NCBI RefSeq assembly: GCF_003047265.1
Contig: NZ_PZYY01000004.1
Span: forward strand, 310,001-374,000
Direction of reading: 5' to 3'
DNA length: 64,000 bases
DNA from: Nocardioides terrigena
GTDB lineage: Bacteria > Actinomycetota > Actinomycetes > Propionibacteriales > Nocardioidaceae
Shown here: one piece after another, positions 8,155-22,399 of the stretch
How the letters are laid out: each line of letters begins with the position of its first letter
Numbering within the stretch: the stretch's first letter is position 1
Position numbers and translations under genes: made by a program
Notes under the pieces: model-generated
What the model was told of the DNA's origin: nothing
Database searches by the model: none
Seen by the model: only the letters and a program-made list of their open reading frames with translations

Positions 8155-9135
8155 TCAGGAACCCTTGGGCTTCTTCTTGGCCTGCCGCTGCGCCTTGGTC
8201 TGGCGCTTGGGCTGGACGCGGGGGGCCGCCGGGGGCTCCTCCACCGCGGTCGTGGCGCCGAGCTCGTCCTGCGTCGCCTGCGCCTCGGGCACCAGGCCCT
8301 TGCGCTGCGCCTTGGCCTTGTCGCGCTCCTCCTTGGCGGCGAACGCCGGCGTGCCCGGAGCGGGATTCCTGCGGATCACGTAGAACTGCTGGCCCATCGT
8401 CCACAGGTTGGAGGTGGTCCAGTAGAAGAGCACGCCGATCGGGAACGCGATGCCGCCGACCGCGAAGACGACGGGGAGGACGTAGAGCAGAAGCTTCTGC
8501 TGCTGGGCGTAGGGACCCGTGAGCGCGTCGGCCGGCATGTTCTTGCTCATCAGCTGGCGCTGGGTGAGGAAGGTCGTGGCCGTCATGGCGAGCACCAGGA
8601 CGGCGGCCAGCAGCCGCACGCTCCAGTCGTCCGTGCTCAGGAAGGTGTCGGAGATCTTGGCCCCGAGGAAGACCGCGTCACGGAACTGGTTGTTGAGCTC
8701 CTCGGTCATCAGGCCACGCTCGACCGCGGGGTCCTTCGCCGCCTGGTCGATGAGCCGGAACAGCGCCAGGAAGATCGGCATCTGCAGCAGGATCGGCAGG
8801 CACGAGGCGAACGGGTTGGTGCCCGAGTCCTTGTAGAGCTTCATCGTCTCCTGCGCGAGACGCTCCCGGTCGTGGCCGTACTTCTTCTGCAGCTCCTTGA
8901 CCTTGGGCTGGATCAGCTGCATGTTGCGGCTGGACTTGATCTGCTTCACGAAGAGCGGGATCAGGGCGATCCGCACCACCAGGGTCAGGCCGATGATGGA
9001 CAGCACCCACGCCACGCCCGAGGCCGGACCGAAGATGTCGCCGAAGACGTTGTGGAAGCCCAGGAGCACCGCGGAGATGACGTAGTACAGCGGCGCCATG
9101 ATGAAGCCGCCCACGGCCTGGAAGAAGTCGATCAC
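8155..9135 (-). CDS. yidC: Membrane protein insertase YidC/Oxa1
   Basis: 326 residues from GTG 9135, which directly abuts the yidD stop (TGAGTG). It is the short Gram-positive form: a first membrane helix (about 12-30), then the conserved insertase core with the coiled cytoplasmic loop IKSSRNMQLIQPKVKELQKKYGHDRERLAQETMKLYKDSGTNP split over two helices. Several membrane helices follow, ending in FPIGVLFYWTTSNLWTMGQQ. The tail is Lys/Arg/Gln-rich (RQTKAQRQAKKKPKGS) and suits ribosome contact. It inserts small and Sec-dependent membrane proteins. Confidence 0.95.
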   Translation of the reverse strand: MIDFFQAVGGFIMAPLYYVISAVLLGFHNVFGDIFGPASGVAWVLSIIGLTLVVRIALIPLFVKQIKSSRNMQLIQPKVKELQKKYGHDRERLAQETMKLYKDSGTNPFASCLPILLQMPIFLALFRLIDQAAKDPAVERGLMTEELNNQFRDAVFLGAKISDTFLSTDDWSVRLLAAVLVLAMTATTFLTQRQLMSKNMPADALTGPYAQQQKLLLYVLPVVFAVGGIAFPIGVLFYWTTSNLWTMGQQFYVIRRNPAPGTPAFAAKEERDKAKAQRKGLVPEAQATQDELGATTAVEEPPAAPRVQPKRQTKAQRQAKKKPKGS

Positions 9136-9393
9136 TCATGCTCCTCGGGTGGAGGTGGGATCCGGGCCGGCTGGTGCGGCACGGGGTGGAACGGGGTCGT
9201 AGCCGCCGGCGGCCCATGGGTGGCACCGGGCGAGTCGTCGTACGGAGAGCCAGCTGCCGCGGATCGAGCCGTGCTGGGTGACTGCCTCGAGCGCGTACGC
9301 CGAGCACGAGGGGTGGTAGCGGCAGACCTGGCCGTAGAGCGGGCTGATGACCGCACGGTAGGCGCGGAGCAGTCCGATCAGCAGCAGTCTCAC
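9136..9393 (-). CDS. yidD: Membrane protein insertion efficiency factor YidD
   Basis: 85 residues from GTG 9393. The conserved core [27 protein letters not shown] contains the family's Cys pair, and the short Pro-rich tail is lineage-specific. YidD is an amphipathic inner-membrane-associated protein thought to help YidC. It lies between rnpA and yidC, ends exactly where yidC begins, and so is surely co-translated. Confidence 0.93.
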   Translation of the reverse strand: MRLLLIGLLRAYRAVISPLYGQVCRYHPSCSAYALEAVTQHGSIRGSWLSVRRLARCHPWAAGGYDPVPPRAAPAGPDPTSTRGA

Positions 9394-9406
9394 GCATGCA
9401 CCCCGG

Positions 9407-9751
9407 TCACGACATCACCCTCGACAGGCAACGGTCCAGGTCGGCCCCGAGTTCCGCGTACGACGCCGTGGCGCTGGCCGGGAGGGCCCGGACCACGAGG
9501 ACGGCAGAACCCGAGAGCCCCTGCAGCGATGGCAGGTGCTCCCGGGTCAGGTGTCGGAGCCGACGCTTCACACGGTTGCGGACCACGGCGTTGCCCACGG
9601 CCTTGCTCACCACGAAGCCCGCGCGGACCGGTGCGTCCGGCTCGCTCCGGTCCAGGTGGACCACGAGGGTCTGGGCGCCGGAGCGGTGGCCGGAGCGGAC
9701 CGTGACGCGGAACGCGTCACTGTCGACGAGCCGGTGGTGCGCCGGCAGCAC
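9407..9751 (-). CDS. rnpA: Ribonuclease P protein component
   Basis: 114 residues from GTG 9751. The basic RNR region is visible as [16 protein letters not shown], the RNase P protein signature that binds the RNA subunit and the 5' leader of pre-tRNA. It follows rpmH after 33 bp and precedes yidD after 13 bp, the near-universal rpmH-rnpA-yidD-yidC order. Confidence 0.95.
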   Translation of the reverse strand: MLPAHHRLVDSDAFRVTVRSGHRSGAQTLVVHLDRSEPDAPVRAGFVVSKAVGNAVVRNRVKRRLRHLTREHLPSLQGLSGSAVLVVRALPASATASYAELGADLDRCLSRVMS

Positions 9752-9784
9752 GGCCGTGGCCCTGAGCGGACGCCGAGGCGTCGC

Positions 9785-9922
9785 TCAGACGGCCAGGTCC
9801 TTGCGGCCCTTGCGGCGGCGCGAGGACAGGATCGACCGGCCGGCGCGCGTGCGCATGCGCAGGCGGAAACCGTGCACCTTGTGACGGCGGCGGTTGTTCG
9901 GCTGGTACGTACGCTTGCTCAC
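9785..9922 (-). CDS. rpmH: 50S ribosomal protein L34
   Basis: 45 residues from GTG 9922. [18 protein letters not shown] and the Arg/Lys-rich remainder ending GRKDLAV are diagnostic of L34. Longer in-frame starts upstream exist, but only GTG 9922 gives the conserved N-terminus. It is the first gene of the minus-strand operon running away from oriC. Confidence 0.97.
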   Translation of the reverse strand: MSKRTYQPNNRRRHKVHGFRLRMRTRAGRSILSSRRRKGRKDLAV

Positions 9923-10419
9923 GAGTTGTCTCCGATGCGTTTTCTGAAGGTGTCCACTCCACAGCCGGTGGATCGGTGCTCCGACCCGGTGCAGGGCACC
10001 GGTGCGGGGAACGGCGCTTCGGCCGGCACCGCCCACCCACGCGCACGCCCCGGTGGGCGTGAAGTCGTGGACATGCGGCACCCGTCGACACGAAGTGGTG
10101 ACAGGGGAAGGTCGTGCATCGCCCAGAGGCGACCGGCCAACGGTACGCGGGAGGCGAAGACAGGGTCAAACTAGCGATGATGACACGAGTCCCACGCCTG
10201 TGGATGACTTCTTGCCGCGAGTGTCGCGACCTTGTTAGGTTGCGGGCGATCCGGTGCGACGAGATGGCCCGCACCACCGCACTTCCCCCGCGGTACGGCG
10301 CTCTGACGCCGACGACGGCGTTCGCTGACCGATGGTTCACAGACTGTGGAAAACTCTGTGGAGCACCCGAGGTCCGCACACCGCGGCCGGGTCGAGACCA
10401 GCGAGGCGTGGAGGCAGTC
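9923..10419. other. rpmH-dnaA intergenic region (divergent promoters)
   Basis: This 497-bp gap separates the divergent rpmH and dnaA genes. It holds near-consensus DnaA boxes TGTGGATGA (10199-10207) and TGTGGAAAA (10345-10353), plus TGTGGAGCA (10357-10365). These suit DnaA autoregulation of its own promoter. The stretch TGTGGAAAACTCTGTGG is almost repeated inside parA near 6498. I see no convincing gene in it. Confidence 0.6.
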
Positions 10420-11865
10420 GTGGAAGACCCGGAGACCGACCTCGGAACGGTCTGGCGCTCGATCGTCCGTGACCTCCAGCCCAACCAGCGCGCCTGGTTG
10501 CGAGCCAGCGAGCCCGTCACGCTGCACGAGAGCACCGCGATCATCGCCGTGCCCAACGACTTCACCCGCAACCAGCTCGAGGGCCGGCTCCGGGGTCAGC
10601 TCGAGGACTCCCTGAGCGACGCGCTCGGTCGTGAGATCCGGCTCGCCGTGACGGTCAACCCCGCACTGGACGACGGCAGCACGACCCCCCTGCCCGAGGT
10701 CTCCGACCAGCAAGGCATCGACATGTCGACAAAGACACATGACGACATGTCGACACCGCTCGGAGCGATCCCCGCCCCGACGGCCGCGGACGAGCAGGCG
10801 GCCGAGCGGCGCGCCGGCTCCGCGCTCGAGACGCGCCTCAACCCCAAGTACACGTTCGAGACCTTCGTCATCGGCTCGTCCAACCGGTTCCCCCACGCCG
10901 CCGCGGTCGCCGTCGCGGAGGCGCCGGGCAAGGCCTACAACCCGCTCCTCGTCTACGGGGAGTCCGGCCTGGGCAAGACGCACCTCCTGCACGCGATTGG
11001 TCACTACGTGCGCAGCCTCTACACCGGGGCCAAGGTGCGCTACGTCTCCAGCGAGGAGTTCACCAACGAGTTCATCAACGCGATCCGCGACGACCGGCAG
11101 GACCGCTTCAAGCGGCGCTACCGCGACGTGGACGTGCTGCTGATCGACGACATCCAGTTCCTCGAGGGCAAGACGCAGACCCAGGAGGAGTTCTTCCACA
11201 CGTTCAACACCCTCCACAACGCCAACAAGCAGATCGTGCTCACCTCCGACCGCGCCCCCAAGCGCCTCGAGGCGCTGGAGGACCGGCTGCGCAACCGGTT
11301 CGAGTGGGGGCTCATCACCGATGTCCAGCCCCCCGACCTCGAGACCCGCATCGCGATCCTGCGCAAGAAGGCCGCGATGGACCGGCTCACGGCACCGCCG
11401 GACGTGCTCGAGTTCATTGCCAGCAAGATCCAGACCAACATCCGCGAGCTCGAGGGCGCCCTGATCCGGGTGACGGCGTTCGCCAACCTCAACCGCCAGG
11501 AGGTCGACATGACCCTGGCCGAGATCGTGCTCAAGGACCTGATCCCCGAGGGTGGCGAGCCGGAGATCACCCCCGGCCTGATCATCGCCCAGACGGCCGC
11601 CTACTTCGGCGTCTCGATCGAGGACCTCACCGGCCCGAGCCGCGGACGCCACCTGGTGATGGCCCGCCAGATCGGCATGTACCTCTGTCGGGAGCTCACC
11701 GACCTCTCGCTGCCCAAGATCGGCGCCGAGTTCGGCAACCGCGACCACACGACCGTGATGTACGCCGACCGCAAGATCCGCCAGCTGCTCGCCGAGCGCC
11801 GCGCGGTCTTCAACCAGGTCAGCGAGCTCACCAACCGCGTCAAGATGCAGGCCCGCCAGTCCTGA
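10420..11865 (+). CDS. dnaA: Chromosomal replication initiator DnaA
   Basis: 481 residues from GTG 10420, which has GGAGG 5 nt upstream; GTG 10408 is a weaker alternative. Domain I covers about 1-85 (VWRSIVRDLQPNQRAWLRAS). A short linker with an internal TCTDDMSTPLGA-like polar stretch follows. The AAA+ domain has Walker A GESGLGKT (180-187) and Walker B LLIDDIQFL (Asp 243-244). Domain IV ends with GNRDHTTVMYADRKI, the DnaA-box-binding signature. The linker is short compared with Streptomyces DnaA. It opens oriC, here the gap that follows. Confidence 0.97.
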   Translation: MEDPETDLGTVWRSIVRDLQPNQRAWLRASEPVTLHESTAIIAVPNDFTRNQLEGRLRGQLEDSLSDALGREIRLAVTVNPALDDGSTTPLPEVSDQQGIDMSTKTHDDMSTPLGAIPAPTAADEQAAERRAGSALETRLNPKYTFETFVIGSSNRFPHAAAVAVAEAPGKAYNPLLVYGESGLGKTHLLHAIGHYVRSLYTGAKVRYVSSEEFTNEFINAIRDDRQDRFKRRYRDVDVLLIDDIQFLEGKTQTQEEFFHTFNTLHNANKQIVLTSDRAPKRLEALEDRLRNRFEWGLITDVQPPDLETRIAILRKKAAMDRLTAPPDVLEFIASKIQTNIRELEGALIRVTAFANLNRQEVDMTLAEIVLKDLIPEGGEPEITPGLIIAQTAAYFGVSIEDLTGPSRGRHLVMARQIGMYLCRELTDLSLPKIGAEFGNRDHTTVMYADRKIRQLLAERRAVFNQVSELTNRVKMQARQS

Positions 11866-11976
11866 CCCGGCACCCGACCACCGCGCGCACCACGGATCAC
11901 CCGCCGAGTCGCACTCGAACCACACGTCGAAGCACACCCGGAGAGCTGTGGAGGACGTGTGGTTCCAGTCGGCCAG

Positions 11977-12073
11977 TCGTGCACACCCCCTGTGGGAATC
12001 ACACGCACCGCCGTCCACGGACACCTCGTCGTGCACACCCCGGTCCGGGGGTCGACAGGCTCGTGCACACCCC
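11977..12073 (+). repeat. Three 13-bp iterons in oriC
   Basis: Identical copies of TCGTGCACACCCC start at 11977, 12029 and 12061. All are in the same direction, spaced 52 and 32 bp, and the outer two continue as CCTGTG. They could be low-affinity DnaA sites or sites for another origin-binding protein. Confidence 0.7.
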
Positions 12074-12115
12074 CTGTGCACAGAGATCGAGCGCGACGAC
12101 CTGCGACAACGCGAG

Positions 12116-12124
12116 TTGTCCACA
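12116..12124 (+). promoter_or_regulatory. Perfect DnaA box in oriC
   Basis: TTGTCCACA is an exact match to the actinobacterial consensus, preceded by the three TCGTGCACACCCC repeats. Confidence 0.8.
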
Positions 12125-12361
12125 GTTTCCACCGACGCTATGACTCCCACGAACCTCTACACGGATCGATCACCAGTCCAACGTCATCCGGCCCCCTGCC
12201 TGGGGACAACCTGACCTGCACCACCCCACGACGAGGATCGGCATGGCAGGATTCACCTCCCACGGACAGGTTCGTGTAACTCCACCCTGCCCCGATCCTG
12301 CTCGTGGATCGTTGTCCCGCCTCCACCGCAGCACGCCTTCCACAGCACCGAGGAGCCCGCA

Positions 12362-13495
12362 GTGAAGTTCCGCGTCGAACGCGACGTCTTCGCCGATGCC
12401 GTTGCCTGGGCGGCCCGAAGCCTCCCGGTCCGTCCCAGCGCCCCGGTGCTCGCCGGCCTCCTCATCGAGGCCAGCAACGAGGGCCTGGTGCTCTCGACGT
12501 TCGACTACGAGACGTCCGCCCGGGCCGACCTCACGGCCCAGGTCAGCGACGACGGCAGCGCCCTGGTCAGCGGCCGGCTGCTCGCCGACATCTGCCGCAG
12601 CCTCCCCAACAAGCCGGTCGACGTGGTCCTCGAGGGTCCCAAGGTCCAGCTGACCTGCGGCTCCGCCCGCTTCAGCCTCCAGACCATGCCGGTCGAGGAC
12701 TACCCCAAGCTCCCGGACATGCCCGCCGCCACCGGCACCGTCTCCAGCAACGACTTCGCCCACGCGGTGGCGCAGGCCGTCACCGCGGCCGGTCGCGACG
12801 ACATGCTGCCCGTGCTGACCGGCGTACGCATCGAGATCGACGGCCCGACCATGTCGCTGCTGGCCACCGACCGCTTCCGGCTCTCGCACCGTGAGCTGAC
12901 CTGGAACCCCCAGACCCCCGACGCCTCGGTCGCGGCCCTCGTGCCCGCCAAGGTGCTCGGCGACACCGCCAAGTCGATGACGTCGGGCGCCGAGGTGACC
13001 ATCGCCCTCAGCACGGGCGGCACCGGCGAGGGCCTCATCGGCTTCCAGGGCTCCGGCCTCGGCGGCGTACGACGCACCACCACCCGCCTGCTCGACGGCG
13101 AGTTCCCCAAGGTCCGGGCGCTGTTCCCCAGCGAGCACCTGACCGTCGCCAAGGTCAACAAGCAGGAGCTCATCGACACCGTCAAGCGCGTGGCCCTGGT
13201 GGCCGAGCGCAACACCGCGGTGCAGCTGAAGTTCGGCGACAACCAGCTCGTGCTCGACGCCGGCAGCGGCGACGAGGCCATGGCGACCGAGGCGATCGAC
13301 GCGGAGATCACCGGCGAGGACCTGACGACGGGCTTCAACCCGCAGTTCCTGCTCGACGGCCTCACCGCGCTCGACGGGGAGTTCATCGACCTCTCGTTCA
13401 CCCAGGCCACCAAGCCGGTGGTCATCTCGAGCACCGACGGCAGCGCCGACAACGGCTTCCGCTACCTGCTGATGCCCCGCCGCCTGCTCAGCTGA
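12362..13495 (+). CDS. dnaN: DNA polymerase III beta sliding clamp
   Basis: 377 residues from GTG 12362, with GAGGAG 7 nt upstream. The three clamp repeats are present. Typical segments are FADAVAWAARSLPVRPSAPV, LPVLTGVRIEI with LLATDRFRLSHRE, and the C-terminal FRYLLMPRRLLS. The ring tethers polymerase III and other clamp-binding proteins to DNA. It follows oriC, and the next gene starts 76 bp downstream. Confidence 0.97.
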   Translation: MKFRVERDVFADAVAWAARSLPVRPSAPVLAGLLIEASNEGLVLSTFDYETSARADLTAQVSDDGSALVSGRLLADICRSLPNKPVDVVLEGPKVQLTCGSARFSLQTMPVEDYPKLPDMPAATGTVSSNDFAHAVAQAVTAAGRDDMLPVLTGVRIEIDGPTMSLLATDRFRLSHRELTWNPQTPDASVAALVPAKVLGDTAKSMTSGAEVTIALSTGGTGEGLIGFQGSGLGGVRRTTTRLLDGEFPKVRALFPSEHLTVAKVNKQELIDTVKRVALVAERNTAVQLKFGDNQLVLDAGSGDEAMATEAIDAEITGEDLTTGFNPQFLLDGLTALDGEFIDLSFTQATKPVVISSTDGSADNGFRYLLMPRRLLS

Positions 13496-13571
13496 GGCGA
13501 GCATCGGACCGCGCCGGAGCGCGTGGTTGAGTGGCAGCAGCAGCAGCGACATCGTCTTGGAGGGCACACGC

Positions 13572-14552
13572 ATGGACATCGGACTCGTCGGCCTCGGCAA
13601 GATGGGCGGCAACATGCGCGAGCGGCTGCGCCGCGCGGGCCACGCCGTCGTCGGCTACGACCGCAACCCCGACGTCAGCGACGTCGACTCGCTCGCTGCC
13701 CTCGTCGAGGCCCTGCCCTCCCCCAAGGTCGTCTGGGTCATGGTCCCGGCCGGCGACCCCACCCGCGCCACGGTCAAGGAGCTCGGCGAGCTCCTCGGCG
13801 AGGGCGACGTGGTCGTCGACGGCGGCAACTCCCGCTGGACCGACGACATCGCCAACGCCGAGCTGCTGTCCGGCCAGGGCGTCGGCTACGTCGACTGCGG
13901 CGTCTCCGGAGGCGTCTGGGGCCTGGAGAACGGCTACGCCCTCATGTACGGCGGGGACGCCGCCGACATCGCCAAGGTCCAGCCCGCCTTCGACTCCCTC
14001 AAGCCCGAGGGCGACTTCGGGGCCGTGCACGCGGGCAAGGTCGGCGCCGGCCACTTCTCCAAGATGGTCCACAACGGCATCGAGTATGCCGTGATGCAGG
14101 CCTACGCCGAGGGCTGGGAGCTGCTCGAGGCGGCCGAGCTCACCGACAACGTGACCGAGGTCTTCCGCTCGTGGCGCGAGGGCACCGTCATCCGCTCGTG
14201 GCTGCTCGACCTGATGGTCGCGGCGCTCGACGACGACCCCGGCCTGAGCCAGATCGCCGGCTACGCCGAGGACTCCGGCGAGGGTCGTTGGACCGTCGAG
14301 GCCGGCATCGAGCACGCGGTCGCCACCCCGGCCATCACCGCGGCGCTCTACGCACGGTTCGTCTCCCGCCAGGAGGACTCGCCGACCATGAAGGCCGTTG
14401 CCGCGATGCGCAACCAGTTCGGCGGCCACGCGGTCAGGACCGCCGCCCCCAAGGGCGGCGACGCCTCCGGTGCCACCGGCCACTCCCCCGACCAGTCGGG
14501 TGCGGCCCAGCAGGCCGGAGCCGGCGAGGGTCGCCAGACGGGCGAGAGCTAG
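13572..14552 (+). CDS. gnd: 6-phosphogluconate dehydrogenase, short (decarboxylating) type
   Basis: 326 residues from ATG 13572 (GGAGGG at 13559-13564). The N-terminal nucleotide-binding motif [12 protein letters not shown] and the substrate motif [11 protein letters not shown] with [14 protein letters not shown] identify the short GntZ/YqeC branch rather than the 470-residue form. It oxidises 6-phosphogluconate to ribulose 5-phosphate, supplying reduced cofactor and ribose. A gnd gene between dnaN and recF is a conserved oddity of actinobacterial origins. The last 30 residues are Gly/Ala/Gln-rich and probably disordered. Confidence 0.93.
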   Translation: MDIGLVGLGKMGGNMRERLRRAGHAVVGYDRNPDVSDVDSLAALVEALPSPKVVWVMVPAGDPTRATVKELGELLGEGDVVVDGGNSRWTDDIANAELLSGQGVGYVDCGVSGGVWGLENGYALMYGGDAADIAKVQPAFDSLKPEGDFGAVHAGKVGAGHFSKMVHNGIEYAVMQAYAEGWELLEAAELTDNVTEVFRSWREGTVIRSWLLDLMVAALDDDPGLSQIAGYAEDSGEGRWTVEAGIEHAVATPAITAALYARFVSRQEDSPTMKAVAAMRNQFGGHAVRTAAPKGGDASGATGHSPDQSGAAQQAGAGEGRQTGES

Positions 14553-14559
14553 GTCCCAC

Positions 14560-15702
14560 GTGCATGTCGCACACCTGACGCTGCACAACTTCCGCTCCTA
14601 CGCCGACCTCGACGTGGAGCTGGGCCCCGGCGCGACGGCGTTCATCGGCCGCAACGGGCAGGGCAAGACCAACCTCGTCGAGGCCATCGACTACCTCTCG
14701 CGGCTCTCGTCCCACCGGGTCGCCTCCGACGCCCCCCTGGTCCGGGCCGGCACCGACCAGGCGGTCGTCCGCGCGGCCGTGGTCAAGGACGGGCGTACGG
14801 CGGTGCTCGAGGTCGAGCTCAACCCGGGCCGGGCCAACCGGGCGCGGATCAACAAGTCCCCGCTCCCCCGCCCCCGCGAGATCATCGGCCTGGTGCGGAC
14901 CGTGGTCTTCGCCCCCGACGACCTGACCCTGGTCAAGGGCGACCCGAGCGACCGGCGCAAGTTCCTCGACGACCTGCTGGTCCTCCGCGCCCCCCGGCTG
15001 GCCGGCGTGCGCTCCGACTACGACCGGGTGCTCAAGCAGCGCAACACCCTGCTCAAGACCGCCGGCATCGCCCGCGGCGAGGCCCGGGAGACCGCGATCT
15101 CGACGCTCGGCGTGTGGGACGCCCACCTGGCCCGGGTCGGCGCCGAGCTGCTCGCCGCCCGGCTCCGGCTCGTCGACGACCTGCGGCCCTACCTCGGCAA
15201 GTCCTACGAGGCGGTGGCCCGCGGGGCGAGCCGCGACGACGCCGAGATCGACTACAAACCGTCCTTCGAGCTCGACGGCGCCACCGACGCCGCCGACCTG
15301 ACCGACGCGTTGCTCGCCGAGCTGGAGCGGCGCCGCAAGGACGAGCTGGACCGCGGGATCTCCCTGGTGGGGCCGCACCGCGACGAGCTCCAGCTCACCC
15401 TGGGCAACGACGACCTCCGGCTCCCGGTCAAGGGGTACGCCTCCCACGGGGAGTCCTGGTCCTTCGCGCTGGCGCTGCGCCTGGCGTCGTACGACCTGTT
15501 GCGCGCCGACGGCGACGACCCGATCCTGGTGCTCGACGACGTGTTCGCCGAGCTGGACGGCGAGCGCCGACAACAGCTGGCCGAGCTGGTGGCCGGCGCC
15601 GAGCAGGTGCTGGTCACCGCGGCCGTGGCCGCCGACGTGCCGGTCGCGCTGCAGGGCGTGCGGTACGTCGTGGCCGACGGGGAGGTGCGCCGTGACGAGT
15701 GA
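14560..15702 (+). CDS. recF: DNA replication and repair protein RecF
   Basis: 380 residues from GTG 14560, 7 bp after gnd. Walker A is [19 protein letters not shown]; the ABC-type signature region is [20 protein letters not shown], and Walker B is [14 protein letters not shown]. RecF binds gapped DNA and helps RecOR load RecA. Its last 11 bp overlap the next gene. Confidence 0.96.
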   Translation: MHVAHLTLHNFRSYADLDVELGPGATAFIGRNGQGKTNLVEAIDYLSRLSSHRVASDAPLVRAGTDQAVVRAAVVKDGRTAVLEVELNPGRANRARINKSPLPRPREIIGLVRTVVFAPDDLTLVKGDPSDRRKFLDDLLVLRAPRLAGVRSDYDRVLKQRNTLLKTAGIARGEARETAISTLGVWDAHLARVGAELLAARLRLVDDLRPYLGKSYEAVARGASRDDAEIDYKPSFELDGATDAADLTDALLAELERRRKDELDRGISLVGPHRDELQLTLGNDDLRLPVKGYASHGESWSFALALRLASYDLLRADGDDPILVLDDVFAELDGERRQQLAELVAGAEQVLVTAAVAADVPVALQGVRYVVADGEVRRDE

Positions 15703-16285
15703 CCCTCCCGGCGAGGCGCCCGCCTCCGACGAGCTGCCGGCAACCGGTCCGGCCCCCGAGCCCGTTCCCGAGCACCGCGACGACGGCCTCGACCTGGCGC
15801 GCGCCGCCCGCCGGGCCGCCGGCGCGGTCCCCGGCCAGCCGACGGCCAGGAAGCGCAAGCGCACCACGCCGTACGACGCCCCGCGTCGCCGCGGCGGCCC
15901 CCGCACGTCCGGGGCGTTCCCCTCCGACCGCGACCCCCAGCTGATGGAGACCGCGATGGGTCGCCTCATCGCCAACCACGGGTGGGAGCTCGACCTGCGC
16001 GTGCAGTCGGTCTTCGGCCGGTGGGCCGAGCTGGTGGGTGACGAGGTGGCCTCGCACTGCACGCCGGAGTCGTTCGGCGACACCCGCTTGGTGGTGCGCA
16101 CCGACTCGACGGCGTGGGCGACCCAGCTCAAGCTGCTGGCACCGACCATCGTGCGCCGCCTCAACGAGGAGCTCGGCCACGGGACGGTCACCGTCATCGA
16201 CATCCAGGGGCCACACCTCCCGAGCTGGAAGAAGGGCCGCTTCACCAGTCGCGACGGTCGCGGGCCACGCGACACGTACGGCTGA
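15692..16285 (+). CDS. dciA: DUF721/DciA-family protein, probable replicative-helicase loader
   Basis: 197 residues from GTG 15692, overlapping recF by 11 bp. The first about 75 residues are Pro/Ala/acidic and then basic, and look disordered. The DUF721 core (about 85-180) is visible in [40 protein letters not shown] and [16 protein letters not shown]. In M. tuberculosis the DUF721 protein at the equivalent locus (Rv0004) is DciA, which helps load DnaB. The sequence and position match that role. Confidence 0.88.
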   Translation: MTSDPPGEAPASDELPATGPAPEPVPEHRDDGLDLARAARRAAGAVPGQPTARKRKRTTPYDAPRRRGGPRTSGAFPSDRDPQLMETAMGRLIANHGWELDLRVQSVFGRWAELVGDEVASHCTPESFGDTRLVVRTDSTAWATQLKLLAPTIVRRLNEELGHGTVTVIDIQGPHLPSWKKGRFTSRDGRGPRDTYG

Positions 16286-16549
16286 CGTCCTCGCACGGCG
16301 TACCCCGAAATGACGATCTACGGGCCGCACCGGCGTACAGGGACCTGTCCGACCCCCTGATCGGCGCTCCGCGAGCCCCTCACGGGGCGCTCAGGGGCAC
16401 TTTTCATCCACAGGCGACCCGATCCGGGGGGCACTTGCGTGGATTGTGGGCCCGTGACGGGTAGACTCAGCGTTTGGGTCGCCGGCTCACCAGTCGCGAC
16501 CCTCTCCCATGTCACCGGCCCGTGTGGTCGAGAAGCAGATGAGGTACGC
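16286..16549. promoter_or_regulatory. gyrB upstream region
   Basis: 264 bp without a gene. A good -10-like TAGACT lies at 16462-16467, with no well-spaced -35 box. A single TCATCCACA DnaA-box-like word occurs near 16414. A GC-rich imperfect hairpin (about 16367-16392) may end the recF-dciA transcript. Confidence 0.4.
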
Positions 16550-18619
<2,070 letters not shown>

Positions 18620-18732
18620 CAGGAGAGGCGATGGGCACCCCCTCGCTGCGTTGTCGTCGCTCGACGACCCGCTCCGCTCTGAGGTCGCACTCGCTCCTCC
18701 GCCTTGCGAGCCGGCACCCCTCGCCGCTCCTG
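18620..18732. repeat. Imperfect palindromic element between gyrB and gyrA
   Basis: The ends at 18620-18639 and 18713-18732 are inverted repeats matching at 16 of 20 bases. The first begins directly after the gyrB stop. The interior is rich in CTCGCTCC-type words and has a small hairpin, GTCGTC-GCTC-GACGAC (18653-18668). It resembles REP-like or miniature mobile elements seen between genes in high-GC actinobacteria. It probably folds as a large RNA hairpin in the gyrBA transcript. Confidence 0.6.
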
Positions 18733-18789
18733 TAGCTGAATATCAAGAACTCTAAGACGTGAGCTAGACACCGTGAGAGAGAAGTAGCG

Positions 18790-21588
<2,799 letters not shown>

Positions 21589-21591
21589 TCC

Positions 21592-22152
21592 ATGTCCGAG
21601 CGCACCGCTTCCCGATCGCAGGGCAGCCCGCGCGGTGACGACCCTGCCGCGTCTCGGCCGTCGCTGAGCGAGCGCGTCCAGGCGAAGCTGTCGAACGCCG
21701 CGACCGAGCACAAGGCCAACGCCGACGCCAGCGACAGCCGCACCGGTCGTCGGGTCACCAAGGGGCCCGGCAAGTCGCCCCGTCGCGCGCGGTTGCGACT
21801 GACCCGGATCGACCCCTGGTCGGTCATGAAGACGTCGTTCCTGCTGTCCGTGGCCTTCGGCGTGGTCACGTTCGTGGCGGTCTTCATGGTCTGGTCGGTC
21901 CTCGGCGCCGCGGGCGTGTGGGACTCGATCAACTCGACCGTGGCGAGCGTCGTCGAGGGCGACACCAACACCAGCGACTTCGACGTCACCAACTACGTCG
22001 GCATGGGCCGGGTGCTCGGCTTCACCCTCCTCGTCAGCATCATCGACGTGATCTTGCTGACCGCCATCGCGACCCTCACGGCCTTCCTCTACAACATGGC
22101 CGCTGCCCTCCTCGGGGGCATCGAGGTCACCCTCTCGGAGGACGAGCGCTGA
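21592..22152 (+). CDS. DUF3566 membrane protein
   Basis: 186 residues from ATG 21592, 3 bp after gyrA. The first about 75 residues are hydrophilic and basic (GPGKSPRRARLRLTRIDPWSVMKTSF). Two membrane helices follow (about 83-107 and 141-163) around a loop with DFDVTNYVGMGRVLGF. This is the family of M. tuberculosis Rv0007, always downstream of gyrA in actinobacteria. Its function is unknown; the conserved place next to gyrase and tRNA-Ile suggests a housekeeping role in the envelope. Confidence 0.92.
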   Translation: MSERTASRSQGSPRGDDPAASRPSLSERVQAKLSNAATEHKANADASDSRTGRRVTKGPGKSPRRARLRLTRIDPWSVMKTSFLLSVAFGVVTFVAVFMVWSVLGAAGVWDSINSTVASVVEGDTNTSDFDVTNYVGMGRVLGFTLLVSIIDVILLTAIATLTAFLYNMAAALLGGIEVTLSEDER

Positions 22153-22190
22153 CACCCGCGCACACCCTCCGCGGACGGCGTACCGGCGTT

Positions 22191-22220
22191 TTGTGACGGC
22201 CCTCGGCGGTGGGGTAGTGT
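22191..22220 (+). promoter_or_regulatory. Promoter of tRNA-Ile
   Basis: TTGTGA (22191-22196) and TAGTGT (22215-22220) are separated by 18 bp, about 50 bp before the mature tRNA. The same TTGTGAC word precedes tRNA-Leu near 43824. Confidence 0.6.
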
Positions 22221-22268
22221 TCCCCCTCGGCCGCCGGTGGCGGCCGTGTCGTCGTGACTCGGCGACTC

Positions 22269-22342
22269 GGGCCTATAGCTCAGACGGTTAGAGCGCTTCC
22301 CTGATAAGGAAGAGGTCACAGGTTCAAGTCCTGTTAGGCCCA
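22269..22342 (+). tRNA. tRNA-Ile (anticodon GAT)
   Basis: The acceptor stem GGGCCTA pairs with TAGGCCC. The anticodon loop is CTGATAA, and the T loop is GGTTCAAGTCC. CCA is not encoded. The gene sits after gyrA and the DUF3566 gene, as in M. tuberculosis (ileT). Confidence 0.97.
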
Positions 22343-22399
22343 CCGCAGTTCCCCATCCGGCACCATCCCGGCACCAGCCCCGCCCCTCAGGAGCGCACC

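Larger units (their letters stand above)
11866..12361. other. oriC: Probable chromosomal replication origin oriC
   Basis: The 496-bp dnaA-dnaN gap is the standard actinobacterial origin position. It contains one perfect DnaA box, TTGTCCACA (12116-12124), a near match TGGGGACAA (12201-12209), and weaker TGTGGNNNN words at 11947, 11959 and 11991. A 13-bp word, TCGTGCACACCCC, occurs three times, at 11977, 12029 and 12061. The perfect box sits at the dnaN side of the last iteron. No ORF is credible here. Confidence 0.85.

Noticed and set aside
16367-16392. A strong terminator upstream of gyrB
   Set aside because: The inverted repeat is short and imperfect, so it was mentioned only within the gyrB upstream region.
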